Below, one piece after another: positions 50,101-59,120 of a stretch of 64,000 nucleotides of DNA. The notes under the pieces were generated by a model. That model was not told where the DNA came from. It was given only the letters and a program-made list of their open reading frames with translations, and ran no database searches. Position 1 is the stretch's first letter. The number at the start of each line of letters is the position of its first letter. The stretch spans positions 14,059,170 to 14,123,169 of the forward strand of contig CM028888.1 in assembly GCA_016801885.1 (NCBI GenBank), written 5' to 3'. The position numbers and the translations under genes are program-made. Source of the DNA: Toxotes chatareus (taxonomy: Eukaryota > Chordata > Actinopteri > Toxotidae).

Positions 50101-53100
50101 TTAGTATTTCCAATATCGATCTCACTTGGAGCAGAGCAGTAATGGCTTTAGATTTGTATGAATGGGTGGAAAGTGTTAGAACTCGCATCACATCTTTTGT
50201 TTTTGTTGAAACATCAGTTGCAAACAACAGAAGATAATCACATTGTTATTAGAGAGGGAGAGTGTTAGGTTTTCTACGCCACAGGATAGTTTGAAATAAT
50301 TTACAAAAAAATGTATCTTTCTGAGCTTGATCATTAAAACTGCATATCACACTTGAGTTATATAACTTTACTTATACAAGTATGTATTTTTCTACAAATG
50401 TTAATTTTGATATAATGTAGCATATTTGCAACATAATGTGATATGTCTAATTATATTGTGCTATACGGTAAAATACCACTTTTAATATACTGTGGCAAAG
50501 TCCAGCCATTATAATGACTGTAAGTCTATACTTAGATACTGGAGTGCTATAAGCTAAAGGCTAATGCTGGCAGGGCAACATATTCACAGTGACAATGCTA
50601 ACATGCTAGTGTTTGGCAGGTATAAAGTTGACCATCTTAGTTTAGCGTGTCAGCATGCTGATGTTTTCAAGTTATCAGTTCACACAAAGTACAGTTGAAG
50701 CTAATGGGAATGTCGTCATAGTTTTGTAAAGTATTTAGACATAAACCAAAGCACTGAACAGCCTGCAACTTTGATCTGATGGTGGTGCTGGAGGAAAAAT
50801 TATAATCCATCCACAAGCTGTTGAGGCATTTTACATGTAACGATAAATGTCAACCTCATGGTGGAGCAAGAGGAAAAGTCAGGGGATCTGTACCAAATTC
50901 CATGACAATCCATCCAGCAGCTGTTCAATGCCAGGACCATTGCTACATTGCAAAGATATTGTAAATACAAAGTAGGTACAGTTGTTGTATTGTTGCACTA
51001 TTCTTGAAATACATATATATCTTAAAAAGAAATAAATAGAAAGTATTTGTTAATAATTAAAGCTTAAAATTAAAACTGTGTGACAGTTAATACAAACCTG
51101 ACAACAACTACTACTGAAGCCAATTTACTGCAAAATCAAGGCATGCACCTGAATTAATCAGGTAGGTGTGGGTGCTTCTATCCTGAGACAAGAATATGAG
51201 TGTAATCCCTCTTTCCAGTCAATGAATATGAGCATAACGACACATCTGCATCTGCCTCTTATGATAAAATATTTAGATACGGCTCTCTTGCCCCTCAACA
51301 TCAAAGTGAAGGAGTACACTCAAGCTGATTTTGCTGATGAAGCTCATTACTCAGCTGTCTGCCTTCATTTTTTCCTATTTATACAATAGTGTCATAAATG
51401 TTTTCATTGACATCTGATATCAAATAAATCTAGACACTTGCAGTTCCTAATTCAGTGTCTGACTGTGCTTTAAGGCTGCACTGTTATTACTTCCAGGAAT
51501 AAGAAAGTGTTAGATGGAGCCAGACAGAACAAACAACATACTGTTGATTTTGCAATTCTTCCAGCCGTCCTATTGGTGAGACTACAAATGTAATGTATTC
51601 TTAAAGGGTTATACTGAAGAAACGACATCAGGTCAGTAAAAACCAAATGTCTGGACATTTGGTATGAACATAGTGAAAAGACAAAAAGCTCATTAAATAG
51701 AAAGGGTTCATCCTCTGAAGCGTCCCATGCATGCATCTATAATCCACCAGGCTCGTGCTTATCCCAGAGTTCTATATTTTCTTCATGTCTGCAAGAGTCT
51801 GAATGACGGCGCATTAGCCCTCAAGGTTGCTGAATCACTCACACAGCCAAAGACATGTCCATGCACACATATGAACACAAATCCACACTATCTCTGTGTC
51901 TGTCTTCTATTAAATACAACTTAACACAAACAGCATCTATTTAAACGGGTAACATGAGGATAGATAGGAACCTATGAGAACAGCACTGGCAAAGACTCCT
52001 TTAGCTTGTACAGAATTCACCTTCAGACATATTGATTCAGCCACTGCTAATTGGTGTGTGTGTGTGTGTGCGTGTGCGTGTGTGTGTGAGAACAATGCTG
52101 TCTTCTGAATTATCTCTGGGTGACATGGTAATTAGAGACCTATGTGAGGAGCTGCACAGCCACAGATAAACAGAGAGAGCTTTCAATTATTCTGTCCCAC
52201 CTTGCTCATCCAAGTGCTACATCCTTACTGCTGGAAAAGGAAACAGTACTACAACCTCCATCCCCTTAATGCATGCAGTCACATATGGCTTCCACCCTTT
52301 TATAAAACAACCAAGCTACTGCGTATGGGGTTTAGTGGAAGCACACATTTACTGTCCTACTGTTAAGAGGTTCCTGCTTACTGTAGACGGATTAGCAGCA
52401 CAAAGAATGTATAAAATGCCAAAATGAGTGGCTTTTTAAATAGCATAACACACTTATACAGATAGTGACTGTATAATCCCTACTGATGAGGTTACAAGAC
52501 GTCATGAGGAGAGCAAAACTGTGTTTGTGTCTGTTTAAATAGACTCTAATTTCTAACAAGACTGAAACGACCAACAATAGACCTGACAGGCCTCACTCTG
52601 TAGCTGTGGTCTGAGCTCTGACAGCAGCCAGTAAGGAGAAGTGAGAAGCAGACCATGAAACAGTCAGCAGCTCAAAAGAAAAGACGTCCAGGGGTTAAGG
52701 GAAACAGAAATTACCACATGGGGAAAGACCAAAGCTGAGGTCACAGGGTATATTCGTTTTCCATTAAGAGTAAATTCTGCCTCTCCCTGAGGCTTGGGCC
52801 TTGATGCTATAACCCAGTCATACACGGATGACTCCCCCGACCCTCCCTCCCTCCAACCCCACAACTGGGGATTCTTCTGTAGCAGTGAAAATCATATGGG
52901 TCGATTGGAGATGGGGGGTGGGTGGAGGCAAGCTTTGTGAGCCTGTCCATCTCCACCCTTGTCTCCCTCCTCCAACCCAGGCCATGCACCATCTGCGGCC
53001 CACAGTGGGTCTTTTATCCACCTGCTGGTCGCCTAGGGCTCCCGCAGGATAAGACCCCCGCCAAGCAGATGAGCACTCCACTGAGGCAGTGTACCCTCAC

Positions 53101-56100
53101 GCCAAATCAGCAATGTATTCATTTTTGTAGGGAGTGCAGATGATGTCTGGTTATGTCTTCCCATGACACAGCAAAGTCTATACTAATAGACATCCTGCTG
53201 AGTGCTGGAGCAAATAACAGACTAATCTCTCTTTCTCTCTCTCGCTCTCTCTCTCTGCTGCAAGTTGCTGCAGAGCAATTTGGAACAGGAAATATTTCTG
53301 TTTATGACTACCAATAAAAAATTCAAGCTGCCATCAGCTTCATACAACAGGGCATAAATATCATTGCTGACAAGACATCCCAGCATCAAGTGCAAAATCT
53401 GCAGAGAAACAGATCCCAAAATACTTCAATTGTAAAGCTCTTTATTATAGCACTTTGGCAATGCTTTTACAAGGTTCAATAAAATGAAAACAAAGACAGA
53501 ACCAAACAAAAATACGATTAATTGGGGCTAATTAATTGTACCCTGCAGCAGATGAGGCCACAGTTTCTGGATGGCAGGTTTTGGGTGTGGTCTGGAGCTC
53601 TGCTGGGTGTTCAGACCCAGCAGGTACCTTCTGTGGGGAATGAAGTGTTTGATGGCCTGTCAGTTAGGTGCTCCTGCTATCAATCTGCTCCAGAAGACAC
53701 CCTTATGGGATTCCTCATCAGGTTCTGAGGACCCATTTTTAAGAAACCTACTATTTTTCCCTCAGGCTTTGACCTCAACAATTACCAACAAATGGAATGA
53801 AATCTTAGATTTGACCCATTTTCTGCTCTTTAAATGAAGAAACAAGTAGCTGCTGCTTAACAGTCACATGTGGGAGATACCTCTGCTAACCTCTAACCCA
53901 ACCATGCTTTGCTAAGTAAAATTAGCACAGCCACTATTATATAACACACATAAGTATCTCATTTTATTTGCAGGCAATTTATATAGATTCTAAATTAGTG
54001 AATGTGTTACCTGTCAGTTTTTGAATAATCATTTAAGTCAACTGTCAAGTACAAATATCAGCTAAACTAAATTCATATTCATACACATAGGGCATTTGTA
54101 TTTATTGTTATGCATATAGACAACAACACTGTTTGATTAATCTAAAACTAGTTAAGTGATAGGTAAATGAAAATAATCACAAGTTGCATCTAAAATTAAC
54201 CCCAAGATAACACACAAAAACCAACATACTCTAAATGTATTTGTTGTTTTTAACAATACATTCTGGCTTAAATCACTCACAAGCTTCTTTCAGTTCTGGG
54301 GCTTTTGAGGAACATGTTTCGTTTTGTTTTCCATTCAGCTGTTGAAATACTAAAGATTTATGACCCGAGTATCTCTTCTTAATTAGTTAAGAGGCTAAAG
54401 TTATGTGTGGGGGGTGACAAATGGCATTTCCAAAAAAAAAAAGAAGAACAGATCAGTATCATATTTCCAAAAAGCTCAGGTTGTCGCTGCAGGGAATAAT
54501 CTCCAGTAAGAAACGTTGCCCAACTGCTTAGTATCCTAGAAACAGACAGTAAATCATTGGACATATACTGTGTGAGTAAAAACTCTAATTACAAAGGAAC
54601 TAAATAAATATTATTCACAATCATCTCATTTTTAGCAGTTTAGTTTCACAATCCAAATATTTAATGGTTGAATCATTTAGGAGATAATGCATTGTTTTCC
54701 CACTGACACGTACACATATGTCTTGTCTAGACATGCAGAGGTACATCTAGAAAGAGCCCTGAGGGAAGAAAAACAAGTCAGGAATGTGACTTTTTTTTCA
54801 GGCTACACTTGCACTGAGGTGGTAGAAGGGTTTTTTGTGTCTGTGTTGTCTTCACAGACCAGCCGTGGTGAAGCATGTATGAGCAACTAAGAGCAGTTTG
54901 ACAGTTTTTAGCCTTTTGAATAAGTCCGCCTGCAATGTGCTCGTACTTGGGGAACAACACCATTTCTGCTGGTTGATCATTATTATCTAAGAATGCCACC
55001 TCGCTGCTTGCGTCCTTGTGGAGATTGTCCTTCACAAGCTGTGTTAAAAAAAACACAAACTTCTAAAGAATGTGACAACGAAGAAGCATTTGCACAGTGT
55101 GCTTCACACAATCAAATGAAATGTGCAATTTTCATTTTGCCTCTTGTTTCAACCAGCTCTGGACAGTACAGTAAAGAAGTTTGGGCACACAATGAATTTT
55201 GCAGCTTTTAAATCACTTAAACATGTGCCCTCAGTCAGCGAAAAAAAAAAAAAAAAATCACGCTCCTTTGTCTTTTCTTTGACCTCATGTTGTTTTCATT
55301 TGAAGTAGTATTTGACTGTTCAATATTACACCAACCCTTTCTTTAAGGACACGACAAAATGCGAGCAGGTGAAAGATTTGTAGGGTGATGACAGATTCTG
55401 GGCAGTCTTTAAAAAAAGGGAAAATAAACTCAAACCACAATCACTCTGCACGACCCATATTCTTCCCCATGTACTGTTAATACTCTACACTGTGAATAAA
55501 TCATTATGTTCCCTCAGAAACCAAACAAAGTTGTGGGTTTAGAAATCTGTTTGTTTATTAGGAATCCCCTGAGCTACCACAAACAGTACAGCAGATGATC
55601 CTCCTGCTGTCTACACTTTGTTGTGTGTCTGAGAATAATGCTCACATGTAAAAACACTGCATGGTGCTGCAGCGGAAGCACATCACACTGTCTAACGCGT
55701 GTGTGTTTGTTCCCTCAGGGGCGGCAGGAAAATGGCAGGCAGGGGCATGCTGGGATATGAACCTGAACATCTGCCCAGGTTGATGCACTGCTCCCCAGCC
55801 CTTCTCCAAGGTCAGGGCAGCGACTCAAAGCTTTTGCACTTTCCCTTGGGAAAACAAACTGACTGGAGACAAACTGCCAGTAGCACACTGCAAACACACA
55901 CCCTTGTGTGAGAGAGGCCTCTCTCTTTCTCTGTCTTTACACTGACTGCTACTCATTAATCAGATGGAGACCACTCAGTTAGACCCTGTTCTGTATATAA
56001 ACCCTATGTAATTTCTAAAAACCAGCAGTGGGGTTGGTTTATGGTGGAATAACATGTTATTGCTTAAATGAGCAGTATAAAATGCAACTGAGAACAGTTT

Positions 56101-57353
56101 TAGAGGAATCAGTCATTTCTTCTTTTCCATCAACTTTCAATTGGCTGCAAAATAAGCTAGCCCGTTCCCAGACACCCCTATTTTGTTGCACAAGCCTGAA
56201 AACAACATACCCAAAATAAAAAGGTTACTGTTCTACAACTATTTTGATTGCACTCATAACCCTGAGGCAACTGTTTAAATTTTACGACCAAAAAGTCAAA
56301 AAGGGTGTGAAAGATACTGAACCAAGGCTACAGAGGCACAGACATAGAAAAAAGGAAGTGTTTCTGCCTCACCTATTTGTTCTTTGGAATCAAAAAGGGA
56401 ATATAAGGCCTACTGTAGTATCTTTTGAGTGGAAATCACTTAGCCACAAGTCTGAACCAATTTTGTGTAAACAGTTGTTTTGCGTTCAAACAATGTATAT
56501 TTTGTCAAGGTTGTGGGAAGGTTGAGTCCAGTACAGATTAGTCCAGTTGAGTCCAGTACAGATTAGAACATTTATGCATTTAAAAGGAACACTTGACTGG
56601 TACTAGAGACTATTTGAAATCATAAGGCGTGCAGTCTGTTAACAGACTGAATCTGTGTCTCCAAAATGACAGATTCTGTTTAATGGTTTCAGAGGACCAG
56701 TTTTTACACGTCAACTTGAGCTGTCCCCCTAAGAGAGAACTACTCAACTAAATTGTATAGAGAGAACTAAGAAAGAACAGGTTTTATGTTCATTTCAGGA
56801 GAAATTGCCTTATTAAATGTGAATGTGTTCGATCCGGTGATGACACAGAAACGTAACATCTGTATGCAGCGCTGCAAAAGCTGTTTCTTTTCGCAGCAGA
56901 GATTGCTCTTGATGTGAAAATGGTGCTGTGTGGTGCTGATCTCTCTTTGCACATTTGAAAGTGAGACTTTGCTCTGGCACACCTTTAATTCGAGGCATCG
57001 AAATGAAGATGTGGGGGGAAAAAAAGCGAAAAGATGGCAGCATTCAGTCACAATCTAGGAAAGGGAGCAAAGTCATGACAGAAATGTATGCTCTCTCTCA
57101 ATATCTACTTTGATTGCTATCAGTGTTATATAACATCCAGCCATGATAACAGCAGTTATTTCAAAATCCTTTATGAAACCATTGTGGTGTTTAGGGGTCT
57201 AGGATCCATTGCAAGCAATGAATGGTTACACACCTGGATCGCTGACAATGAAAAGCAAATGTCGGCATTCATGTCCAAAATACAGTCTGTGCTGGATGTT
57301 AATTAAACTTGTTGTCTCAAGAGGCTGCAGCCAAGTTAATCAGTTCCTGTATA

Positions 57354-57416
<63 letters not shown>

Positions 57417-58962
57417 GATCTACCACAAATAATTTATCTATGATTTCATGTATAAATCTGTTTTAAATCTGTCAGTTTTTCAGATGGGTAGGATTTTCTC
57501 TGTGTTGAAAAAAGCATACTGTCAGGGTATGAAGAGGTACCAAAATCTTTGAGCAGAAAATTCAAATCCCCCCGGGGTTAGCGCTCTCCAACAAACCAGC
57601 GGCTTGCCAGAGTAACACCATATGGTATGTGGACATCTCTGAGAAGGGGATTGTGATTCTGAGATGGAGCATCATCTAGTAGTCCACGATAATGACAGGA
57701 TAATGATGACTAAAAATTAATTCAATTAATTCAATTTACCTAAAGTATAAAAAGATAAATTGTTGTTATAATATGCACAAATATCCTCCTACATAGGGTG
57801 ATCTTACGAGTAGCATGGTCTACCTTGCGGTCCTTTCTGTATAAAAGTTAGACCCATCCCTTTTCTACATGATCATGTTTTAATACAAATTAGTATGTAT
57901 GGCCTGACCCTGATAACCCAGCCCTCAGAAAAGATAGCAGAGATGGCTCATTATCCTAATCACATCTTGCAGAAACACAGTAAAATGCATGATCAAAGAT
58001 CAGATAAATAGCTATCGGCTAGCATATGAAGCCACAAACAGATCACGGTCTTCCTCCTGTCTTGACAGATGCTGGGCTGTGTGGGCATATGCACCCAGGC
58101 AGGCAGGCAGGCAGGCAGGGGGTGAGGCTGCAAGTACCCTGCATCTTTTGTCTGGTGTTGCCGAAAATGAAGGAAAGCGTGTACGTGCATCACATGCTCT
58201 GCCGCGAACGATTATTCAGAGAGCAGGGATTTACACCTGGCCTCCCGGTTCATTCATATTCTGCTCCCGCTGCCCGGTGCCAAATCAACTGCAGCTCGGT
58301 GTGCAAACCACTGCACAGCGCCTGACTTTGGGTGCGCCTGCCGTCTCATTCATGTGTCTCATGGGGTGGTGGGGGGGGGGCGATCGGCGTCGACCAAAAC
58401 AACCACACAACAGCAACCGAGCCCCTTGTGTAGTAAAACTGGTGTGGTTATACGGACCCGAGTGGACAGTAAATGCAACAAGGATGTATGTGTGAATTTG
58501 CACAAGCCACCTCAGTGACCGGAATATGCCTTTAAATATTGTCACCTTACACGTTAATGCGCCCCAATCAAGAAAATCAAACAAAAAATCCAATGCACGA
58601 TGCGGACGTGCTGCATCCACTAACGCATAAATCCGTGAGATTTTTTTTTTTTTATGAAGCACACTGGGACTGACGGACTCGTGGTTTTCCTGTGGTCCAA
58701 GCATGCACGGCAACCCACCTGCTTGTGTTGTATCGGTCAGATCGTAGCTCATCCCCGGGTACTCTCTCAGCTTCCTGCCGCTCAGGTTCAGAATCCCCGA
58801 GCACACGGCATCATCCAGAGCCCGGTCCAGGCTGCGGGCCGTGTGGTGCTGCTGCTGCTGGTGCTGAAACTGGTTGACGCCCGGGCTCCAGTGAGGTCCG
58901 CTAGAGTAGTGATGGCTTTGTAGAGCCGTGACAGCTCCCACACCTCCCTGACTAGACGCCAT
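32040..58962 (-). CDS. lrch2: lrch2 (leucine-rich repeats and calponin homology domain 2), complete, 21 coding exons
   Basis: Twenty-one exons join without a frame break (2211 nt, 736 aa; human about 765). The N-terminus MASSQGGVGAV and SLDRALDDAV...LNLSGRKLREYPG match LRCH2 and lead into leucine-rich repeats (about residues 60-270), e.g. DLSKNRLTEIPPEVCLFAPL and LVSNNKLVSIPEEIGKAKEL. A long acidic and Ser-rich linker follows (GPDSGIGSDNGDKRLS, LVEEEDDELKEVLDLRKIA). The C-terminal calponin-homology domain (about 610-728) reads RLKVLLPDDVGAALMDGVVL, CHLANHI and CLPHHILEERGLVKVGVTVQ. LRCH proteins act as actin/cortex-linked scaffolds, and LRCH family members are linked to DOCK signalling; that role is inherited from the family. 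The start is the ATG at 58962; an in-frame ATG at 59031 would add 23 residues but lacks family support. Introns 1 (8.9 kb) and 13 (6 kb) are largest. Confidence 0.95.
32193..32216. repeat. poly(A) tract in lrch2 intron 20
   Basis: An uninterrupted A run lies just upstream, in lrch2 sense, of the last exon. Confidence 0.85.
33274..33351 (-). CDS. lrch2: lrch2 exon 20 (CH domain)
   Basis: The exon encodes PKLSMAKCRRNVENFLDACK, KMGVPQ. The CRRNVENFLDAC helix is typical of the LRCH calponin-homology domain. Confidence 0.95.
33593..33730 (-). CDS. lrch2: lrch2 exon 19 (CH domain)
   Basis: The exon encodes NIESRLKVLLPDDVGAALMD, GVVLCHLANHICPRSVASIH, VPSPAV. This is the core of the calponin-homology domain; the donor is GTG|GTAAGC. 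Confidence 0.95.
35399..35782 (-). pseudogene. unidentified 127-codon open frame in lrch2 intron 18
   Basis: The minus-strand frame begins at TTG 35782 and is open for some residues further upstream to a stop. It includes FKGDPDCLAKHRQELLFQET, PTDAFWDIVDYAEEAAPHGD, and SLEQQDVITSVTDVLDFILY, then a natural stop. The composition looks like real protein (acidic, aromatic, alternating hydrophobics) rather than random frame, but I do not recognise a family. It could be an exon, a retro-pseudogene fragment or part of an unrecognised transposon. It is not part of lrch2, whose exons 18 and 19 join without it. Confidence 0.4.
36727..36839 (-). CDS. lrch2: lrch2 exon 18
   Basis: The exon encodes AFTRGSRQEYSSTDPSFTMR, RKMEHLREEMEQIGLLRQ, the helix preceding the calponin-homology domain, highly conserved. 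Confidence 0.94.
38040..38103 (-). CDS. lrch2: lrch2 exon 17
   Basis: The exon encodes EGLRNTDFSTTLTVFGLKPR, S. FGLKPRS is conserved. The donor is CAG|GTAATA. Confidence 0.9.
38219..38269 (-). CDS. lrch2: lrch2 exon 16
   Basis: The exon encodes YKCQSSRKNSSGNDDCE, parallel to mammalian YKSMRKSSSGNENDE. It is bounded by ttctgcag and GTGGGT. Confidence 0.9.
38793..38933 (-). CDS. lrch2: lrch2 exon 15
   Basis: The exon encodes PSSSCSFDGSLKTNQSDSEP, KWPEVPPVLNQNEERRRNKY, LRKDYLK. The WPE...EERRR..IRKEYFK pattern is conserved in LRCH2. Confidence 0.92.
39024..39072 (-). CDS. lrch2: lrch2 exon 14 (49 nt)
   Basis: The exon encodes ASLDEGSSGASVLSGQ after a split Ser codon. It is bounded by attctag and GTACAA and lies just before a Tc1 remnant. 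Confidence 0.7.
39183..39744 (-). mobile_element. degenerate Tc1-type DNA transposon fragment
   Basis: On the minus strand, broken frames give SGLNIMESVWACMKRQK, close to the Tc1 transposase DLNIIESVWDYMKRQK block, followed by decayed KSGKF, ALRNCVQVLP and KGKGW-type remnants. The surrounding nucleotide text (tgatgttgagaccagagctc, cttcactgttgctcgcagac) resembles fish Tc1 elements. Frameshifts and stops are frequent. It lies in lrch2 intron 13 directly after exon 14. Confidence 0.78.
40465..41518 (+). mobile_element. THAP-exon-bearing dispersed repeat, copy 2
   Basis: Same family as 8750-10312 and in the same orientation in the window. It retains a segment near 40620-40740 that copy 1 lacks, but lacks about 430 bp present in copy 1 (junction near 41312). 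It ends gttttatacagtctatgg. It sits inside the LINE endonuclease region, so it inserted after the LINE. No clear target-site duplication could be read. Confidence 0.82.
40892..40956 (+). pseudogene. THAP-domain first exon remnant in repeat copy 2
   Basis: The ATG opens MACCGVDCTNRPSKESVLQF, FR and then a GTAAGT donor at 40957. C-x3/4-C plus NR and a following FF fit the N-terminal half of a THAP zinc finger (usual text C-x2-4-C ... F-x-F-P). The downstream half is not found. Confidence 0.55.
41977..42390 (-). pseudogene. LINE ORF1 with SGNH-esterase-like domain (remnant)
   Basis: The frame reads DLHPTVHTVILHLGTNEVMI, RHLAKLHHKLKSVVPTVESL, KIWILSGPNPTLRKRSKCFS, then LNKLNFWLQTL. The HLGTNE and ISGPLP-like positions match the GTND and SGP blocks of SGNH hydrolase domains found in the first ORF of CR1/L2-type fish LINEs. 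It is not a host enzyme gene. Confidence 0.65.
42480..43530 (-). mobile_element. LINE reverse-transcriptase 3' half (Rex1/Babar-like), decayed
   Basis: Minus-strand frames give MLFVDFSSSFNTAIPEHLIR, then GYVLSPLLFSL, then VDDTIVLCLISSDDDSSHRE and MSLYVNKMKEMIAELRKNHT. Next come LVKRAQLHLHLLRQMRR and, near 42660, the PSGKRYRSMQCRTAKL block that ends such elements. The order matches non-LTR reverse transcriptase from motif A to the C-terminus. Stops and frameshifts show it is inactive. Confidence 0.8.
44345..45045 (+). mobile_element. LINE 3' end fragment
   Basis: The plus-strand frame has FFTLLPFGRHYRSLCSRISM, then LRRSFCPEAVAML, the C-terminal LLPSGRRYRS-type block of fish LINE reverse transcriptases. 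The AT-rich 3' untranslated part follows, with repeated tgtacatac phrases. It lies next to lrch2 exon 13, in the opposite orientation to the other LINEs of this intron. Confidence 0.7.
45050..45112 (-). CDS. lrch2: lrch2 exon 13 (63 nt)
   Basis: The exon encodes FLSHSGSSSSKPRPPPQTAR, a Ser/Pro-rich linker. The acceptor is tgtctgcag and the donor AAG|GTACAT. The assignment rests on splice sites and frame continuity. Confidence 0.68.
45684..45731 (-). CDS. lrch2: lrch2 exon 12 (48 nt)
   Basis: With the first acceptor (tttgcag) the frame is AESLIHRRRVTGRAH, the only choice that stays open through exons 13 and 14. A second AG 5 nt downstream would shift the frame. The segment is weakly conserved. 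Confidence 0.65.
46252..46356 (-). CDS. lrch2: lrch2 exon 11
   Basis: The exon encodes SDKEQLVEEEDDELKEVLDL, RKIAVQLLQQEQQN, closely matching the mammalian acidic/coiled segment. The donor is TAG|GTGTGT. Confidence 0.93.
46494..46561 (-). CDS. lrch2: lrch2 exon 10
   Basis: The exon encodes ELEKVLNMSHQSKDKDSWKE, ES, hydrophilic linker. It ends with GG of a split Gly codon before GTGAGT. Confidence 0.85.
46741..46838 (-). CDS. lrch2: lrch2 exon 9
   Basis: The exon encodes DQDLYDFIEPNPDEDPALSE, CDGQQSSHVSCIK, matching the mammalian DQEVYDFVDPNTED block at its start. The donor is AAG|GTATGA. Confidence 0.9.
46963..47059 (-). CDS. lrch2: lrch2 exon 8
   Basis: The exon encodes PSDDDTVSLHSQVSETARAD, ALSLLSKMDSCK. 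The first 15 residues are conserved; the rest is divergent. The donor is AAG|GTTACC. Confidence 0.9.
47834..47921 (-). CDS. lrch2: lrch2 exon 7
   Basis: The exon encodes MEDFYPSKNHGPDSGIGSDN, GDKRLSTTE, nearly identical to mammalian LRCH2. Confidence 0.94.
48188..48318 (-). CDS. lrch2: lrch2 exon 6
   Basis: The exon encodes ICLKGKVHIFKYLNIQACRM, DKKPDTLDLPSLGKRCLPQP, LTD, the conserved segment capping the repeats. The donor TAG|GTACTG splits a Ser codon. Confidence 0.94.
48512..48648 (-). CDS. lrch2: lrch2 exon 5
   Basis: The exon encodes ELADLPLIRLDFSCNKITEI, PPAYRKLRQLQHIILDNNPM, QSPPAQ, the last full leucine-rich repeats. The donor is CAG|GTATGT. Confidence 0.95.
49168..49273 (-). CDS. 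lrch2: lrch2 exon 4
   Basis: The exon encodes DVSCNEIQVLPAQVGRLQAL, RELNIRKNCLHMLPE. The donor GTCTGT leaves one G that completes Glu with exon 5, giving LPEELADLPL as in the family. Confidence 0.93.
49365..49491 (-). CDS. lrch2: lrch2 exon 3
   Basis: The exon encodes RNLLSVLPKYLFNLPLKVLL, VSNNKLVSIPEEIGKAKELM, EL. These are leucine-rich repeats; it ends in phase 0 at GTGAGC. Confidence 0.95.
49708..49852 (-). CDS. lrch2: lrch2 exon 2
   Basis: The exon encodes DLSKNRLTEIPPEVCLFAPL, ESLNLYHNCIKCIPEAIINL, QMLTYLDI, two leucine-rich repeats. The acceptor is accttacag and the donor CAG|GTGGAT. Confidence 0.95.
50530..50945 (+). repeat. common teleost dispersed repeat in lrch2 intron 1
   Basis: The text includes gctaacatgctagtgtttgg, acaaagtacagttgaagcta, tgatctgatggtggtgctgg and ccatgacaatccatccagca. 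These phrases recur across many percomorph genomes as a non-coding repeat. The class is unknown to me; no coding part is seen. Confidence 0.6.
52054..52089. repeat. (GT/GC)n microsatellite in lrch2 intron 1
   Basis: A GT run interrupted by two GC units. Confidence 0.88.
53226..53257. repeat. (CT)n microsatellite
   Basis: A CT-rich tract with a few substitutions, in lrch2 intron 1. Confidence 0.85.
57356..57414. repeat. (TA)n microsatellite
   Basis: About 29 uninterrupted TA units lie in lrch2 intron 1, 1.4 kb downstream (in gene sense) of exon 1. Confidence 0.95.
58095..58119. repeat. (CAGG)n microsatellite
   Basis: Six caggcagg units lie in the start of lrch2 intron 1. Confidence 0.9.
58719..58962 (-). 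CDS. lrch2: lrch2 exon 1
   Basis: The ATG at 58962 sits in an AAAATGGCG context. The exon encodes MASSQGGVGAVTALQSHHYS, a Gln/His-rich stretch (HQQQQHH) from CAG/CAC codons, then the conserved SLDRALDDAVCSGILNLSGR and YDLTDTTQA. The donor CAG|GTGGGT splits an Asp codon. Confidence 0.93.
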
Positions 58963-59120
58963 TTTCGTAAAAAAGAAATTACTCTTACAATAATAACAGC
59001 GCACAGCGGCAGTTTCTCCGCCCATGCGCATACAGGGTGCGTTCCCGGGACGGACGCTAGGGGATGGGCTTCTGAGGAGGTGATGGTGGTGCTGCTGCTG
59101 CTGGTGGTGATGGTGATGGT
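58720..59120 (-). promoter_or_regulatory. lrch2 5' region, CpG-enriched
   Basis: CpG dinucleotides are frequent from the exon-1 coding part through about 59060 (cccgggacggacgc, tccgcccatgcgc), unlike the surrounding AT-rich DNA, so this is a probable CpG-island promoter without a TATA box. A trinucleotide-like tract (ggtggtgatggtgatgg) lies at 59085-59120. The start site is not known. Confidence 0.45.

Larger units (their letters stand above)
49853..58718 (-). other. lrch2 intron 1
   Basis: This 8.9-kb intron has no coding exon that I can support. Apart from the repeats listed separately it contains an A tract (55239-55257) and ordinary AT-rich sequence. The GC-rich frames at 52800-53080 have proline/threonine-rich translations with no domain. 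Confidence 0.55.

Noticed and set aside
52818..53143. Overlapping GC-rich frames on both strands in lrch2 intron 1
   Set aside because: Low-complexity proline/glycine/threonine translations with no family signature.
58285..58718. Continuation of the exon-1 reading frame of lrch2 for another 145 codons
   Set aside because: It crosses the conserved donor CAG|GTGGGT at 58719; the frame after it has no LRCH2 similarity and the LRR sequence continues at 49852.
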